Positions 23,133-32,183 of a stretch of DNA of 54,170 bases are shown here, piece by piece (positions within the stretch are counted from its first letter, which is position 1; every line of letters begins with the position of its first letter). The notes under the pieces were generated by a model that was not told the DNA's origin, ran no database searches, and saw only the letters and a list, made by a program, of their open reading frames with translations. Source of the DNA: SIG440 sp045587485 (GTDB lineage Bacteria; Bacillota; Clostridia; Monoglobales; Monoglobaceae); NCBI GenBank assembly GCA_045587485.1, contig JAZNCI010000065.1, forward strand, positions 1-54,170, written 5' to 3'. Position numbers and translations under genes: made by a program.

Positions 23133-25361
23133 ATGGCACATTGGAGAGGATTTAAGAAAGGTAATTGGACAAGCAATATAGATGTTGCTGATTTTATCAG
23201 ACATAACTATACGCCTTATACCGGTGACGCATCATTTCTTAAGGGAACAACCAAGCGCACAGACCGTGTTTTTGCAAAAGTTCAGGAGCTTCTGATTCAA
23301 GAGAATAAAAATGGTGGTGTTCTCAGTGTTGACCCTGACCGGGTATCATCCTTGCTGACTTATAAGCCCGGATATATTATAGAGGGCGAGGATATAATCA
23401 AGGGTCTGCAGACAGACGAGCCCCTTAAAAGAGCGGTTAATCCTTTTGCCGGCTATCGCAATGCTGTTCAGGCGTGTAAGGCATATGGCTTTGAAATCGG
23501 CGAGAAGGTTGCTGAAGAATTTAAATACCGTACAACACATAATACAGGGGTTTTCCGTGTATATACAGATACAATGAAAAAGGCAAGACATGTGGGTGTG
23601 CTTACAGGTTTGCCTGATGCTTATGCTCGTGGCAGAATTATAGGCGACTACCGCAGAATTGCGCTTTATGGTATGGGTTACTTGATTGAACAGCGTCAGC
23701 TTGACAAAAAGCGGATAAGCGAAAGGGATATGTCTGAAGAGACAATTCATCTTGTTGAGGATATCGAAAGACAGCTTGAATTTATGAAACAGCTTGTGAT
23801 TATGGCAGGGGAATACGGTTGTGATATTACACGCCCTGCAAATAATGCATTAGAGGCAATTCAATGGCTGTATTTCGGATATCTTGGGGCTGTTAAGGAA
23901 CAGAACGGTGCAGCCAACAGCATAGGTCGTATTTCTGCATTTATTGATATCTATATCCAGCGTGATATTGAAGAAGGAAATCTTGATGAAATTTCTGCTC
24001 AGGAGCTCATTGACGACCTGGTACTTAAAATGCGTCTTGTGCGACACCTGCGCACACCTGAATATAACGACCTTTTTGCCGGTGACCCGGTGTGGGTTAC
24101 ATGCTCGCTGGCAGGTATGACAAAGGACGGAGAGTCCATGGTTACAAAGACCTGTTTTAGATTTTTACAGACACTTTATAACTTAGGGCCCAGTGCCGAG
24201 CCTAACATTACGGTTCTCTGGGCACAGGAACTTCCCCAGGGATTTAAGGAGTTCTGCGCAAAGGTTTCAATTGATACAGATTCAATTCAGTATGAAAATG
24301 ATGATGTTATGCGTAAGGATTTTGGCGATGATTATGCTATTGCATGCTGTGTGTCTGCAATGAAGGTTGGTAAGCAGATGCAGTTTTTTGGCGCAAGATG
24401 TAATCTCGCAAAGGTTCTTCTTATGGCTCTCAACGGCGGCAAAGACGAAATTTACGGCGAACAGGTTGCACCTGAGGGAAAGACCTTTGGTGATGACAAG
24501 CCTCTTGATTATGATGAAGTTATTTATGCCTTTAAGGAGTATGCATCATGGATGGCAAAGTTGTATGTCAATACAATGAATGTTATTCATTATATGCATG
24601 ACCATTATGCGTATGAAAGGTTGATGATGTCCCTTCACGATGTTGAACCCGAACGTCTTATGGCGTTTGGTATCAGCGGTCTCAGTGTTCTTGCAGATAG
24701 CCTTAGTGCGATAAAGTATGCAAAGGTTACCCCTGTTAAGGACGAAAGGGGGATGATTGTTGACTTCAAAACTGAGGGAGATTTCCCCAAATACGGCAAT
24801 GATGATGACCGTGCAGATGAAATTGCAAAGTGGATAACGGAATTCTTCTATGCAGAATTGTGTAAAACAAAAACCTATCGCGGTGCAAAGCATACACTTT
24901 CAATACTGACAATCACATCCAATGTGGTTTATGGCAAAAAGACTGGTTCAACTCCTGATGGCAGAAAGGCCGGTGAACCATTTGCTCCAGGTGCAAACCC
25001 GATGCATGGCAGAGATAAAGATGGTGCATTGGCATCCCTTAACTCGGTGGCAAAGCTTTGCTATGATTGTTGTCAGGATGGTATCTCAAATACATTCTCA
25101 ATTACTCCCGAAACATTGGGATGCGATGAAGGCGACCGCGTAGAAAAGCTGGTGGCAGTTCTTGACGGATATTTTGCACAGAATGCACATCACCTTAATG
25201 TAAATGTGCTCAACCGTCAAAAGCTCATTGATGCAATGAATGACCCAACTCTATATCCCTCGCTGACCATCCGTGTAAGCGGTTATGCGGTTAACTTCAA
25301 CAAGCTGACTCGTGATAAGCAGCTGGAGGTTATTTCAAGAACCTTCCACGAAAAGATGTAG
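23133..25361 (+). CDS. pflB: Formate C-acetyltransferase (pyruvate formate-lyase)
   Basis: A 742-aa glycyl-radical enzyme that cleaves pyruvate with CoA to acetyl-CoA and formate under anaerobic conditions. The active-site Cys pair is C405-C406 in AIACCVSAM, and the radical Gly is G717 in RVSGYAVNFN. The stretch GKQMQFFGARCNLAK and the N-terminal GNWTSNIDVADFIRHNYTPY are family hallmarks. It starts at ATG 23133; the upstream GCGGAAAGTGAGATGA gives only a modest ribosome binding site. Co-transcribed with its activase and controlled by the ZTP riboswitch upstream. Confidence 0.97.
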   Translation: MAHWRGFKKGNWTSNIDVADFIRHNYTPYTGDASFLKGTTKRTDRVFAKVQELLIQENKNGGVLSVDPDRVSSLLTYKPGYIIEGEDIIKGLQTDEPLKRAVNPFAGYRNAVQACKAYGFEIGEKVAEEFKYRTTHNTGVFRVYTDTMKKARHVGVLTGLPDAYARGRIIGDYRRIALYGMGYLIEQRQLDKKRISERDMSEETIHLVEDIERQLEFMKQLVIMAGEYGCDITRPANNALEAIQWLYFGYLGAVKEQNGAANSIGRISAFIDIYIQRDIEEGNLDEISAQELIDDLVLKMRLVRHLRTPEYNDLFAGDPVWVTCSLAGMTKDGESMVTKTCFRFLQTLYNLGPSAEPNITVLWAQELPQGFKEFCAKVSIDTDSIQYENDDVMRKDFGDDYAIACCVSAMKVGKQMQFFGARCNLAKVLLMALNGGKDEIYGEQVAPEGKTFGDDKPLDYDEVIYAFKEYASWMAKLYVNTMNVIHYMHDHYAYERLMMSLHDVEPERLMAFGISGLSVLADSLSAIKYAKVTPVKDERGMIVDFKTEGDFPKYGNDDDRADEIAKWITEFFYAELCKTKTYRGAKHTLSILTITSNVVYGKKTGSTPDGRKAGEPFAPGANPMHGRDKDGALASLNSVAKLCYDCCQDGISNTFSITPETLGCDEGDRVEKLVAVLDGYFAQNAHHLNVNVLNRQKLIDAMNDPTLYPSLTIRVSGYAVNFNKLTRDKQLEVISRTFHEKM

Positions 25362-25372
25362 GGTGATGAATT

Positions 25373-26086
25373 ATGGAAGGCTTTATACATTCTTTTGAAA
25401 GTTTAGCTGCAGTTGATGGAATAGGGCTTCGGTGTGCGGTGTTCCTTGCGGGATGTCCCCTAAGATGTGCTTATTGTCATAACCCTGATACATGGAGCGG
25501 AGCAGGGCAGAAAATAGATGCGAATACACTGGTTAAAAAGATTGCCAGATACAAGCCTTATTTTAAAGAGGAAGGGGGCGTAACCTTTTCCGGCGGCGAG
25601 CCTCTTTTGCAGGCAGAGTTTTTAAGGGAATGTGTTCCTTTGTTACAATCTCGTGGTATTAATTATGCAATTGATACCTCGGGCGCAGTGGAACTTTGTG
25701 ACTCGGCAAGGTTTGTTCTCGAAAAATCCCAGATGGTCATTCTCGACCTTAAATTCTGGGACGACGTAAGCTACATAAAATACACAGGTATGGATATAAG
25801 CAAAACGCTTGAAATGCTAAGGTTTCTTGAAAGTATCGGAAAGCGTACCTGGATTCGCACTGTGGTTGTTCCGGGGATAAACGACAGCGAAGAGGCACTT
25901 GACAGGTATATTGGTCATATAAAGAATTTTAACTGTATTGAAAAATACGAACTTCTGGGCTTTCATACAATGGGTTTTTACAAGTACGAAAAGCTGGGAA
26001 TTAAAAATCCCTTTGCAGATATTCCCGACCTGGACATGGCTGTTAAGGAACGACTGCAACATTATGTAAACAATTATTTTAAATAA
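25373..26086 (+). CDS. pflA: Pyruvate formate-lyase activating enzyme
   Basis: A 237-aa radical-SAM activase that installs the glycyl radical on PflB using S-adenosylmethionine and a 4Fe-4S cluster. The cluster motif CxxxCxxC is CPLRCAYCHN, followed by GGVTFSGGEPLLQ and the LDLKFWDD region. Lies 11 nt after pflB, the standard pflBA arrangement. A strong terminator follows at 26090. Confidence 0.95.
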   Translation: MEGFIHSFESLAAVDGIGLRCAVFLAGCPLRCAYCHNPDTWSGAGQKIDANTLVKKIARYKPYFKEEGGVTFSGGEPLLQAEFLRECVPLLQSRGINYAIDTSGAVELCDSARFVLEKSQMVILDLKFWDDVSYIKYTGMDISKTLEMLRFLESIGKRTWIRTVVVPGINDSEEALDRYIGHIKNFNCIEKYELLGFHTMGFYKYEKLGIKNPFADIPDLDMAVKERLQHYVNNYFK

Positions 26087-26089
26087 ATA

Positions 26090-26128
26090 AAATGGTATGT
26101 CGGTTTTTTGGCATACCATTTCTTTTTT
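26090..26128 (+). terminator. pflBA terminator
   Basis: AAATGGTATG and CATACCATTT form a 10-bp stem (26090-26099 / 26112-26121), followed by CTTTTTT. Confidence 0.85.
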
Positions 26129-26187
26129 GTATTAATATTTTTCAAAAAGACATACTAACGGTATTAAATGATTAAGGAGCAAACTTT

Positions 26188-27894
26188 ATGTTAAATACCG
26201 TTATGACTTTGATGACAGTAGTACAGTTTTTCTTTACGATAGTGATAGGCGTGTATTTTTTATCTATGCTTAGCAGTCAGTATTCGGGCAAAAATTCAAT
26301 AAACAAGGACAGCACAAGAGAGCTTGAACGGCTGAAAAAGATGAACAATATAAAGCTGTCAGAACCTTTGACCGAAAAGACCAGACCAAGCAAGGTCAGC
26401 GAGATTATCGGTCAGGAGGAAGGAATCAAGGCGTTGCGCAGTGCTCTTTGCGGTAAAAATCCACAGCACGTATTGATTTACGGCCCTCCGGGGGTTGGCA
26501 AGACCGCGGCGGCAAGGGTGGTTTTAAACGAGGCGAAGCGAAATCCCGAATCTCCATTTAAGGAGTATTCAAAATTTGTGGAGATTGATGCTACCACAAT
26601 GCAGTATGACGAACGCAGTATCGCAGACCCCCTTATTGGCTCGGTTCACGACCCTATTTATCAGGGGGCTGGGGCATATGGACCAGCAGGTGTGCCACAA
26701 CCCAAGGAGGGAGCGGTGACAAGAGCTCACGGCGGCGTGCTTTTTATTGACGAAATCGGCGAACTGTCATCAATACAGATGAATAAGCTGCTGAAGGTGC
26801 TTGAGGACAGGCGTGTGTATTTTGACAGTGCATATTACAGCTGCGACAACAAGGAAATCCCAAGACATATACACGAAATTTTCAGAAACGGTTTTCCAGC
26901 GGATTTCAGGCTGATAGGGGCGACCACCAGACTTCCCGAGGAAATTCCTCCTGCCTTACGGTCAAGATGCGTAGAGGTGTTCTTTGGCAGTCTTTCCCGA
27001 GAACAGGTAAAAAAGATAGCCGGAGATGCCGCAAAAAAGACCGATACGGAATTCAGCAGTGAGATATTTGATATGGTGGCGGCATTTGCGGATAATGGCA
27101 GAGATGCTGTAAATATAGTACAGACCGCAGAAAGTATAACAAAGCTAGAAAAACGCACAAAGGTAGAGTGCTCGGATATTGAGTGGGTTATCGAAACAGG
27201 CAAATACAATCCAAGATACGAAAAACGTATGATAAATGAGGCACGAATTGGAAAGGTATCCGGATTGGCGGTATTTGGAAGTTCTCAAGGATGTATACTT
27301 GATATTGAGGCAGTTGCGGAAAAGTGTAGCAAGGGCACAGGTCAGGTAACTGTTACGGGTGCAATTGAAGAGGAGGAAATTACAAACAACCGTCAAAAGC
27401 TGAAACGGAAGAGCAGTATTTCGTCATCGGTTAAGAATACAATAACAGTTTTGAAGTGTAAGCTTGGTATAGCGGTGGATGACTACAATATTCATATCAA
27501 TTTTCCAAACTGCGTTCCGGTTGACGGCCCATCGGCAGGCATTGCAATTTTTTGTGCGGTGTATTCAGCAATAAAAAATATTCCCTTTGACGGCACCACA
27601 GCTTTAACAGGCGAGATTTCTATTTGCGGAGAGGTTTGTGGTGTGGGAGAGGTTCCGCTGAAAATAAAGGCGGCAATTGAGGCAGGAGCAAAACGGGTGA
27701 TTATCCCCGAAGCAAACTGGCAGGAGAGATTTGCAGAGTATGACATAGAAATCATTCCAGCAGAAAGAATATATCAGGTGCTTGATGTGATGAAAAATCA
27801 AAATCAGGGTAAATCAGGAGAAATTATATCAAAAAAATCAGATAATATTGAAATTATTAGTGCCGAAGGGGTTGAAATCTTTCGAAAAAAATAG
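26188..27894 (+). CDS. lonB: Membrane-anchored Lon-like protease LonB
   Basis: A 568-aa ATP-dependent protease of the bacterial LonB type, which in Bacillus is linked to forespore development. One N-terminal membrane helix (about 6-30) precedes an AAA+ domain with Walker A GPPGVGKTAA, Walker B VLFIDEIGEL and an RSRC sensor region. The C-terminal Lon protease domain has the Ser active site in PVDGPSAGIAI and the Lys in the VPLKIKAAIEAGAKR region. It lacks the large N-terminal substrate domain of LonA. It lies immediately upstream of lonA and ysxC, as in B. subtilis. It starts at ATG 26188 behind AAGGAGC. Confidence 0.93.
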   Translation: MLNTVMTLMTVVQFFFTIVIGVYFLSMLSSQYSGKNSINKDSTRELERLKKMNNIKLSEPLTEKTRPSKVSEIIGQEEGIKALRSALCGKNPQHVLIYGPPGVGKTAAARVVLNEAKRNPESPFKEYSKFVEIDATTMQYDERSIADPLIGSVHDPIYQGAGAYGPAGVPQPKEGAVTRAHGGVLFIDEIGELSSIQMNKLLKVLEDRRVYFDSAYYSCDNKEIPRHIHEIFRNGFPADFRLIGATTRLPEEIPPALRSRCVEVFFGSLSREQVKKIAGDAAKKTDTEFSSEIFDMVAAFADNGRDAVNIVQTAESITKLEKRTKVECSDIEWVIETGKYNPRYEKRMINEARIGKVSGLAVFGSSQGCILDIEAVAEKCSKGTGQVTVTGAIEEEEITNNRQKLKRKSSISSSVKNTITVLKCKLGIAVDDYNIHINFPNCVPVDGPSAGIAIFCAVYSAIKNIPFDGTTALTGEISICGEVCGVGEVPLKIKAAIEAGAKRVIIPEANWQERFAEYDIEIIPAERIYQVLDVMKNQNQGKSGEIISKKSDNIEIISAEGVEIFRKK

Positions 27895-27900
27895 TATAAT
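27872..27900 (+). promoter_or_regulatory. lonA promoter with downstream dyad
   Basis: TTGAAA (27872-27877), 17-bp spacer, TATAAT (27895-27900), overlapping the lonB stop codon. A dyad GCAAAAT-N6-ATTTTGC at 27915-27934 follows, in the transcribed leader. No CtsR heptad or CIRCE element is visible. Confidence 0.65.
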
Positions 27901-27958
27901 AGTACGGATAATGGGCAAAATGTTTCTATTTTGCTTGTGAAAGGAAGAAAACAGACAG

Positions 27959-30310
27959 ATGGCAAACAAAAGATATATAATGCCGCTTATACCTTTGCGG
28001 GGAATTTCAATTTTCCCGGGGATGGTCCTGCATTTTGATGTGGGCAGAAAAAAGTCAATTGCGGCTGTTGAATATGCAATGGCGGGAGAACAGCTTGTTT
28101 TTCTCAGCTATCAAAAAGATATAATGACCGAAAATCCAACTAAGGACGAGGTTTCGAAAATCGGTGTGGTTGCCGAGGTGAAGCAGATTCTTCGTCTTCC
28201 CGATGGAAACCTGCGTGTTCTTGTTGAAGGCCTTTTCCGTGCGGGGATGACAGTGTTTGAGGATGCCGAGCGTTTTATTCAGGCAACTGTTGTAAAGAAA
28301 AACGACATTCCTTGCAAGGACAGCCTGCAGGAGCAGGTGCTTATGCGGAAAATTCAGAAGCTGCTGGAGGAATATTTTAATCTTTATGAAAAGATGAATC
28401 CCGAAATCGCTGCATCTATGCTTGAAATTGAGGATGCAGGTGAGCTTGCGGATATTACGGCGACAAACTTTCCGTTAAAGCCTCACGAAAAGCAGATTAT
28501 ACTCGAAGAACTTCATGTTGACACCCGTATGGAAAAGTTGATTGCTTTTATGGAAAACGAGAACAACATTATGGAAATTGAGCAGGGTGTTATGTCAAAA
28601 CTCAAAACCAGTCTTGATAAAAATCAGCGTGATTACATTTTGCGTGAACAGATGAAGGTTATTCAGGAAGAACTTGGCGATTTTGAATCAGGACAGTCAG
28701 AGGCAGATTCCTACAGAGAAAAAATTGAAAAGAGAAATCTCCCTGACCGGGTTGTTGAAAAATTAGATGAAGAGCTTTCCAGACTGGCAAGGCTTTCTGT
28801 ACATTCACAGGAGTATGGTGTTGTTCAGAATTATATTGAAACTGTTCTTGCAATGCCATGGGAAATATCAACCGAAGAAAATTCGGATATAGAAGAGGCA
28901 AAGAAAATTCTTGACCGTGACCATTATGGCCTTGAAAAGGTTAAAGAAAGAATTCTTGAATATCTGGCGGTTAAATGTCTTGCTGAGGATACCAAAGGCT
29001 CAATCATATGCCTTGCAGGCCCTCCAGGAACGGGCAAGACCTCAATTGCAAAGTCATTGGCACAGTCTTTGGGAAGAAAGTATGTTCGTGTCAGCCTTGG
29101 CGGTATTCAAAATGAGGCTGAAATACGCGGCCACCGTAAAACTTATGTGGGCGCAATGCCCGGAAGAATTGTTACCGCAATAAAGCAGGCAGGAAGCAAT
29201 AATCCGCTATTATTGCTTGATGAGATTGACAAAATGTCAAGTGATTTCCACGGTGACCCCGCTGCTGCAATGCTTGAGGTGCTTGACCCTGAACAATGCA
29301 GTACCTTCCGTGACCATTTTCTTGAGCTTCCATTTGACCTTTCAAAGGTGTTGTTTATCACAACGGCAAACTCGATTGAAAATATCCCTGCACCACTTTA
29401 TGACAGGATGGATATTATTGAGATTTCGGGCTATACCGAGGACGAAAAGTTCAATATTGCAAAAAAATATCTTCTGCCCAAGCAGAGAAAGCAGAACGGA
29501 TTGACAGCTAAAATGCTTAAAATTCCAGACAATACAATAAGGCTGATTATTGAAGGCTACACACGTGAATCTGGTGTTCGTACTCTTGAACGCCGTCTTG
29601 GCGCTGTATGCCGTAAGGCTGCAAAGGAGATTGTTGAAGAAAAAAAGCAGAGTATTTCTGTCAGTGAAAAGGTTTTAAAGAAGTATCTGGGCAGCAGAAT
29701 TTACCTTTATGAGCATATGGCAGAGTCAAATCTTGTGGGTACCGCAACAGGCCTTGCATGGACTCAGACAGGCGGTGATACTCTTTATATTGAGGTTAAT
29801 ACAATGAAGGGTACCGGAAAGCTGGAGCTTACGGGAAATCTTGGCGATGTTATGAAGGAATCCGCGCGGGCGGCACTCAGCTTTATTCGTGCAAATGCAG
29901 ATGTGTTTGAAATAGATTCTGATTTCTACAAGGAAAAGGATATTCACGTTCACGTGCCGGAGGGTGCAATTCCCAAGGACGGTCCGTCTGCAGGCATAAC
30001 AATGGCAACGGCAATAATTTCTGCTCTTTCGGGCGTAGCAGTTAATCGCAATGTTGCAATGACAGGTGAAATTACCCTGCGTGGCAGAGTTTTGCCAATC
30101 GGCGGACTGAAGGAGAAATCCCTGGCTGCATACCGTATGGGAATTCGCAAGATTATTATCCCCTTTGAAAACAAAAAGGATTTCGAGGAACTTCCCGAAA
30201 AGATAAAGAACGAGGTAGAGTTTGTTTTTGCAAAGGATATGAAAACTGTTCTTGAAAATGCACTTAGTGGAGGTAGAGAAAAATGGAATTTATTGACATT
30301 AAGCTGCTGA
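27959..30310 (+). CDS. lon: ATP-dependent protease Lon (LonA)
   Basis: A 783-aa cytoplasmic protease that degrades misfolded and regulatory proteins. The N-terminal LON substrate domain (about 5-200) and a helical region lead to the AAA+ module with Walker A GPPGTGKTS, LGGIQNEAEIRGHRKTYVG and LLLDEIDKM. The protease domain carries catalytic S677 in PKDGPSAG and a Lys in GGLKEKSLAAYR. Full length for LonA. It has its own promoter. The C-terminal end overlaps the ysxC start by 28 nt, and the ysxC ribosome binding site lies inside it. Confidence 0.97.
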   Translation: MANKRYIMPLIPLRGISIFPGMVLHFDVGRKKSIAAVEYAMAGEQLVFLSYQKDIMTENPTKDEVSKIGVVAEVKQILRLPDGNLRVLVEGLFRAGMTVFEDAERFIQATVVKKNDIPCKDSLQEQVLMRKIQKLLEEYFNLYEKMNPEIAASMLEIEDAGELADITATNFPLKPHEKQIILEELHVDTRMEKLIAFMENENNIMEIEQGVMSKLKTSLDKNQRDYILREQMKVIQEELGDFESGQSEADSYREKIEKRNLPDRVVEKLDEELSRLARLSVHSQEYGVVQNYIETVLAMPWEISTEENSDIEEAKKILDRDHYGLEKVKERILEYLAVKCLAEDTKGSIICLAGPPGTGKTSIAKSLAQSLGRKYVRVSLGGIQNEAEIRGHRKTYVGAMPGRIVTAIKQAGSNNPLLLLDEIDKMSSDFHGDPAAAMLEVLDPEQCSTFRDHFLELPFDLSKVLFITTANSIENIPAPLYDRMDIIEISGYTEDEKFNIAKKYLLPKQRKQNGLTAKMLKIPDNTIRLIIEGYTRESGVRTLERRLGAVCRKAAKEIVEEKKQSISVSEKVLKKYLGSRIYLYEHMAESNLVGTATGLAWTQTGGDTLYIEVNTMKGTGKLELTGNLGDVMKESARAALSFIRANADVFEIDSDFYKEKDIHVHVPEGAIPKDGPSAGITMATAIISALSGVAVNRNVAMTGEITLRGRVLPIGGLKEKSLAAYRMGIRKIIIPFENKKDFEELPEKIKNEVEFVFAKDMKTVLENALSGGREKWNLLTLSC

Positions 30311-30888
30311 TGACGGCTGTAAAGCCCGAACAGTATCCTGATGACAGCCTTCCCGAGATTGCATTGGTGGGACGTTCAAATGTTGGCAAGTCATCCCTTA
30401 TAAACTGCCTTGCCAACCGCAAGAATATTGCAAGAACAAGCAGCACACCCGGCAAAACTGCAACCATAAACTTTTATGAGATTGCGGGCAAATACCGTAT
30501 TGTTGACCTCCCCGGATATGGTTATGCAAAGGTTTCAAAGCAGGAGAAGGAAAAATGGGGGGCTATGATAGAGGGTTATCTTTCAAACAGACAAAGCCTT
30601 GTTCAGGTAATTCAGTTGGTGGACGCAAGGCACAAGCCCACTGCAGATGACAAGATGATGTTTGACTGGATAAGGAGTTATAATTACGAGCCATTGCTGG
30701 TTGCCACAAAGATTGACAAGCTAAAAAAATCTCAGATTGAAGGAAACTTAACTGCAATTTATGAAGATTTGGAACTTACTGATGAATCGGTTTTGATACC
30801 CTTTTCGTCGGAGAACCGTCAGGGACGCGACCAGGTACTGGAATTAATTGATTACATTTTAGATAGCGACAAAGGAAAAAGTGAGTAA
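30283..30888 (+). CDS. ysxC: Ribosome-biogenesis GTPase YsxC/EngB
   Basis: A 201-aa GTPase needed for assembly of the 50S ribosomal subunit. G1 is GRSNVGKSS (residues 30-38), G2 region TSSTPGKTATIN, G3 DLPGYGYAK, G4 TKID and G5 FSSEN. It starts at ATG 30283 behind GGAGG inside the end of lon, the usual lon-ysxC linkage in Firmicutes. Confidence 0.95.
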   Translation: MEFIDIKLLMTAVKPEQYPDDSLPEIALVGRSNVGKSSLINCLANRKNIARTSSTPGKTATINFYEIAGKYRIVDLPGYGYAKVSKQEKEKWGAMIEGYLSNRQSLVQVIQLVDARHKPTADDKMMFDWIRSYNYEPLLVATKIDKLKKSQIEGNLTAIYEDLELTDESVLIPFSSENRQGRDQVLELIDYILDSDKGKSE

Positions 30889-30909
30889 CAGAAAGGATTT
30901 TGGTGCAAG

Positions 30910-32169
30910 ATGATTACAAAACCAAGAGGTACCGAGGACGTATTGCCAAGGGACAGCAAGCTGTGGCAGTACATAGAAAACACCGCAAGGATTGTTTGCG
31001 ACCTTTATGGATATAAGGAGATGAGAACACCCGTCTTTGAACATACCGAGCTGTTCCAGCGTGGTGTGGGAGACACAACAGACGTGGTGCAGAAGGAAAT
31101 GTATACTTTTGAGGACAAGGGTGGTCGTTCGATTACATTAAAGCCCGAGGGTACAGCCCCGCTTGCAAGAAGTTATATCGAAAATTCACTTTATGCAAAT
31201 CCGCAGCCCACAAAGCTTTTTTATATTACCCCTTGTTTCAGATACGAAAAGCCACAGTCGGGAAGACTGCGTGAATTCCATCAGTTTGGCATTGAGTGCT
31301 TCGGTGCAAGCAATGCCGCAACCGATGCCGAGGTTATTTCGCTTGCGAGTATGTTTTTAGACAGACTTGGTCTTAAAGGGATAAGCCTTAATATTAACAG
31401 CATCGGCTGCCCTGTTTGCAAAAAGGACTACAACAAAAAGCTGAGAGGATATTTTGAGGAATACAAGGGCGAGCTTTGCCCAACCTGTCTTGAAAGGCTG
31501 GATAAAAATCCGATGCGAATTATTGATTGCAAGTCGGAAATTTGCAGCAAAATTGCAGCCAAGGCACCCAAAATGCTTGACCACCTCTGTGGTGAATGTC
31601 ACGACCATTTCGAAGAAACAAAGGAACGTCTTGATAATATGGGTATCAGCTACACTGTGAACCCCGATATTGTAAGAGGTCTTGATTATTATACAAAAAC
31701 TGTTTTTGAGTTTGTGTCTGATTGTCTTGGAGCACAATCGACGGTCTGCGGCGGAGGCCGATACAGCGGTCTGGTTGAACAGCTAGGCGGCAAGAGTGCT
31801 GATGGTATAGGCTTTGCGGCAGGACTTGAAAGACTGATTTTGGTGCTCAAGGCTCAGCAGGATGAGTCGCAAACAGGAGAATTGGGCCCCGATTTGTTTA
31901 TTGCTGCAATGGGAGATGCTGCCGACAAGATGGCACAAAAGCTTATATATGATTTGAGGCTTAAGGGTATTCATGCCGAACAGGATTTGTGTGGCAGAAG
32001 CCTTAAAGCACAGATGAAATATGCAGACAAGCTTTCTGCAAAATACAGTATTGTTATCGGTGATAACGAAATTGATGGAAATAAGGGAAGTCTTAAAAAT
32101 ATGGCAAACGGCAAAACTGTTGAAATTAAACTTTCAGCAGACGAGTTGATTGCCAATATAAAAGGATAG
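30910..32169 (+). CDS. hisS: Histidyl-tRNA synthetase
   Basis: A 419-aa class II synthetase for tRNA-His. Class II motif 2 is in PCFRYEKPQSGRLREFHQFG, with the ATP/histidine stretches LKPEGTAPLARSY, RGLDYYTKTVFEF (HisA motif) and GGGRYSGLVEQLGG, plus a C-terminal anticodon-binding domain. A zinc-like Cys set (CPVCKKDY, CPTC, CGEC) lies in the insertion domain. Lies 21 nt after ysxC and 14 nt before aspS, so it is in one unit. No T-box leader. Confidence 0.96.
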   Translation: MITKPRGTEDVLPRDSKLWQYIENTARIVCDLYGYKEMRTPVFEHTELFQRGVGDTTDVVQKEMYTFEDKGGRSITLKPEGTAPLARSYIENSLYANPQPTKLFYITPCFRYEKPQSGRLREFHQFGIECFGASNAATDAEVISLASMFLDRLGLKGISLNINSIGCPVCKKDYNKKLRGYFEEYKGELCPTCLERLDKNPMRIIDCKSEICSKIAAKAPKMLDHLCGECHDHFEETKERLDNMGISYTVNPDIVRGLDYYTKTVFEFVSDCLGAQSTVCGGGRYSGLVEQLGGKSADGIGFAAGLERLILVLKAQQDESQTGELGPDLFIAAMGDAADKMAQKLIYDLRLKGIHAEQDLCGRSLKAQMKYADKLSAKYSIVIGDNEIDGNKGSLKNMANGKTVEIKLSADELIANIKG

Positions 32170-32183
32170 GAGAGGTAAACAAT

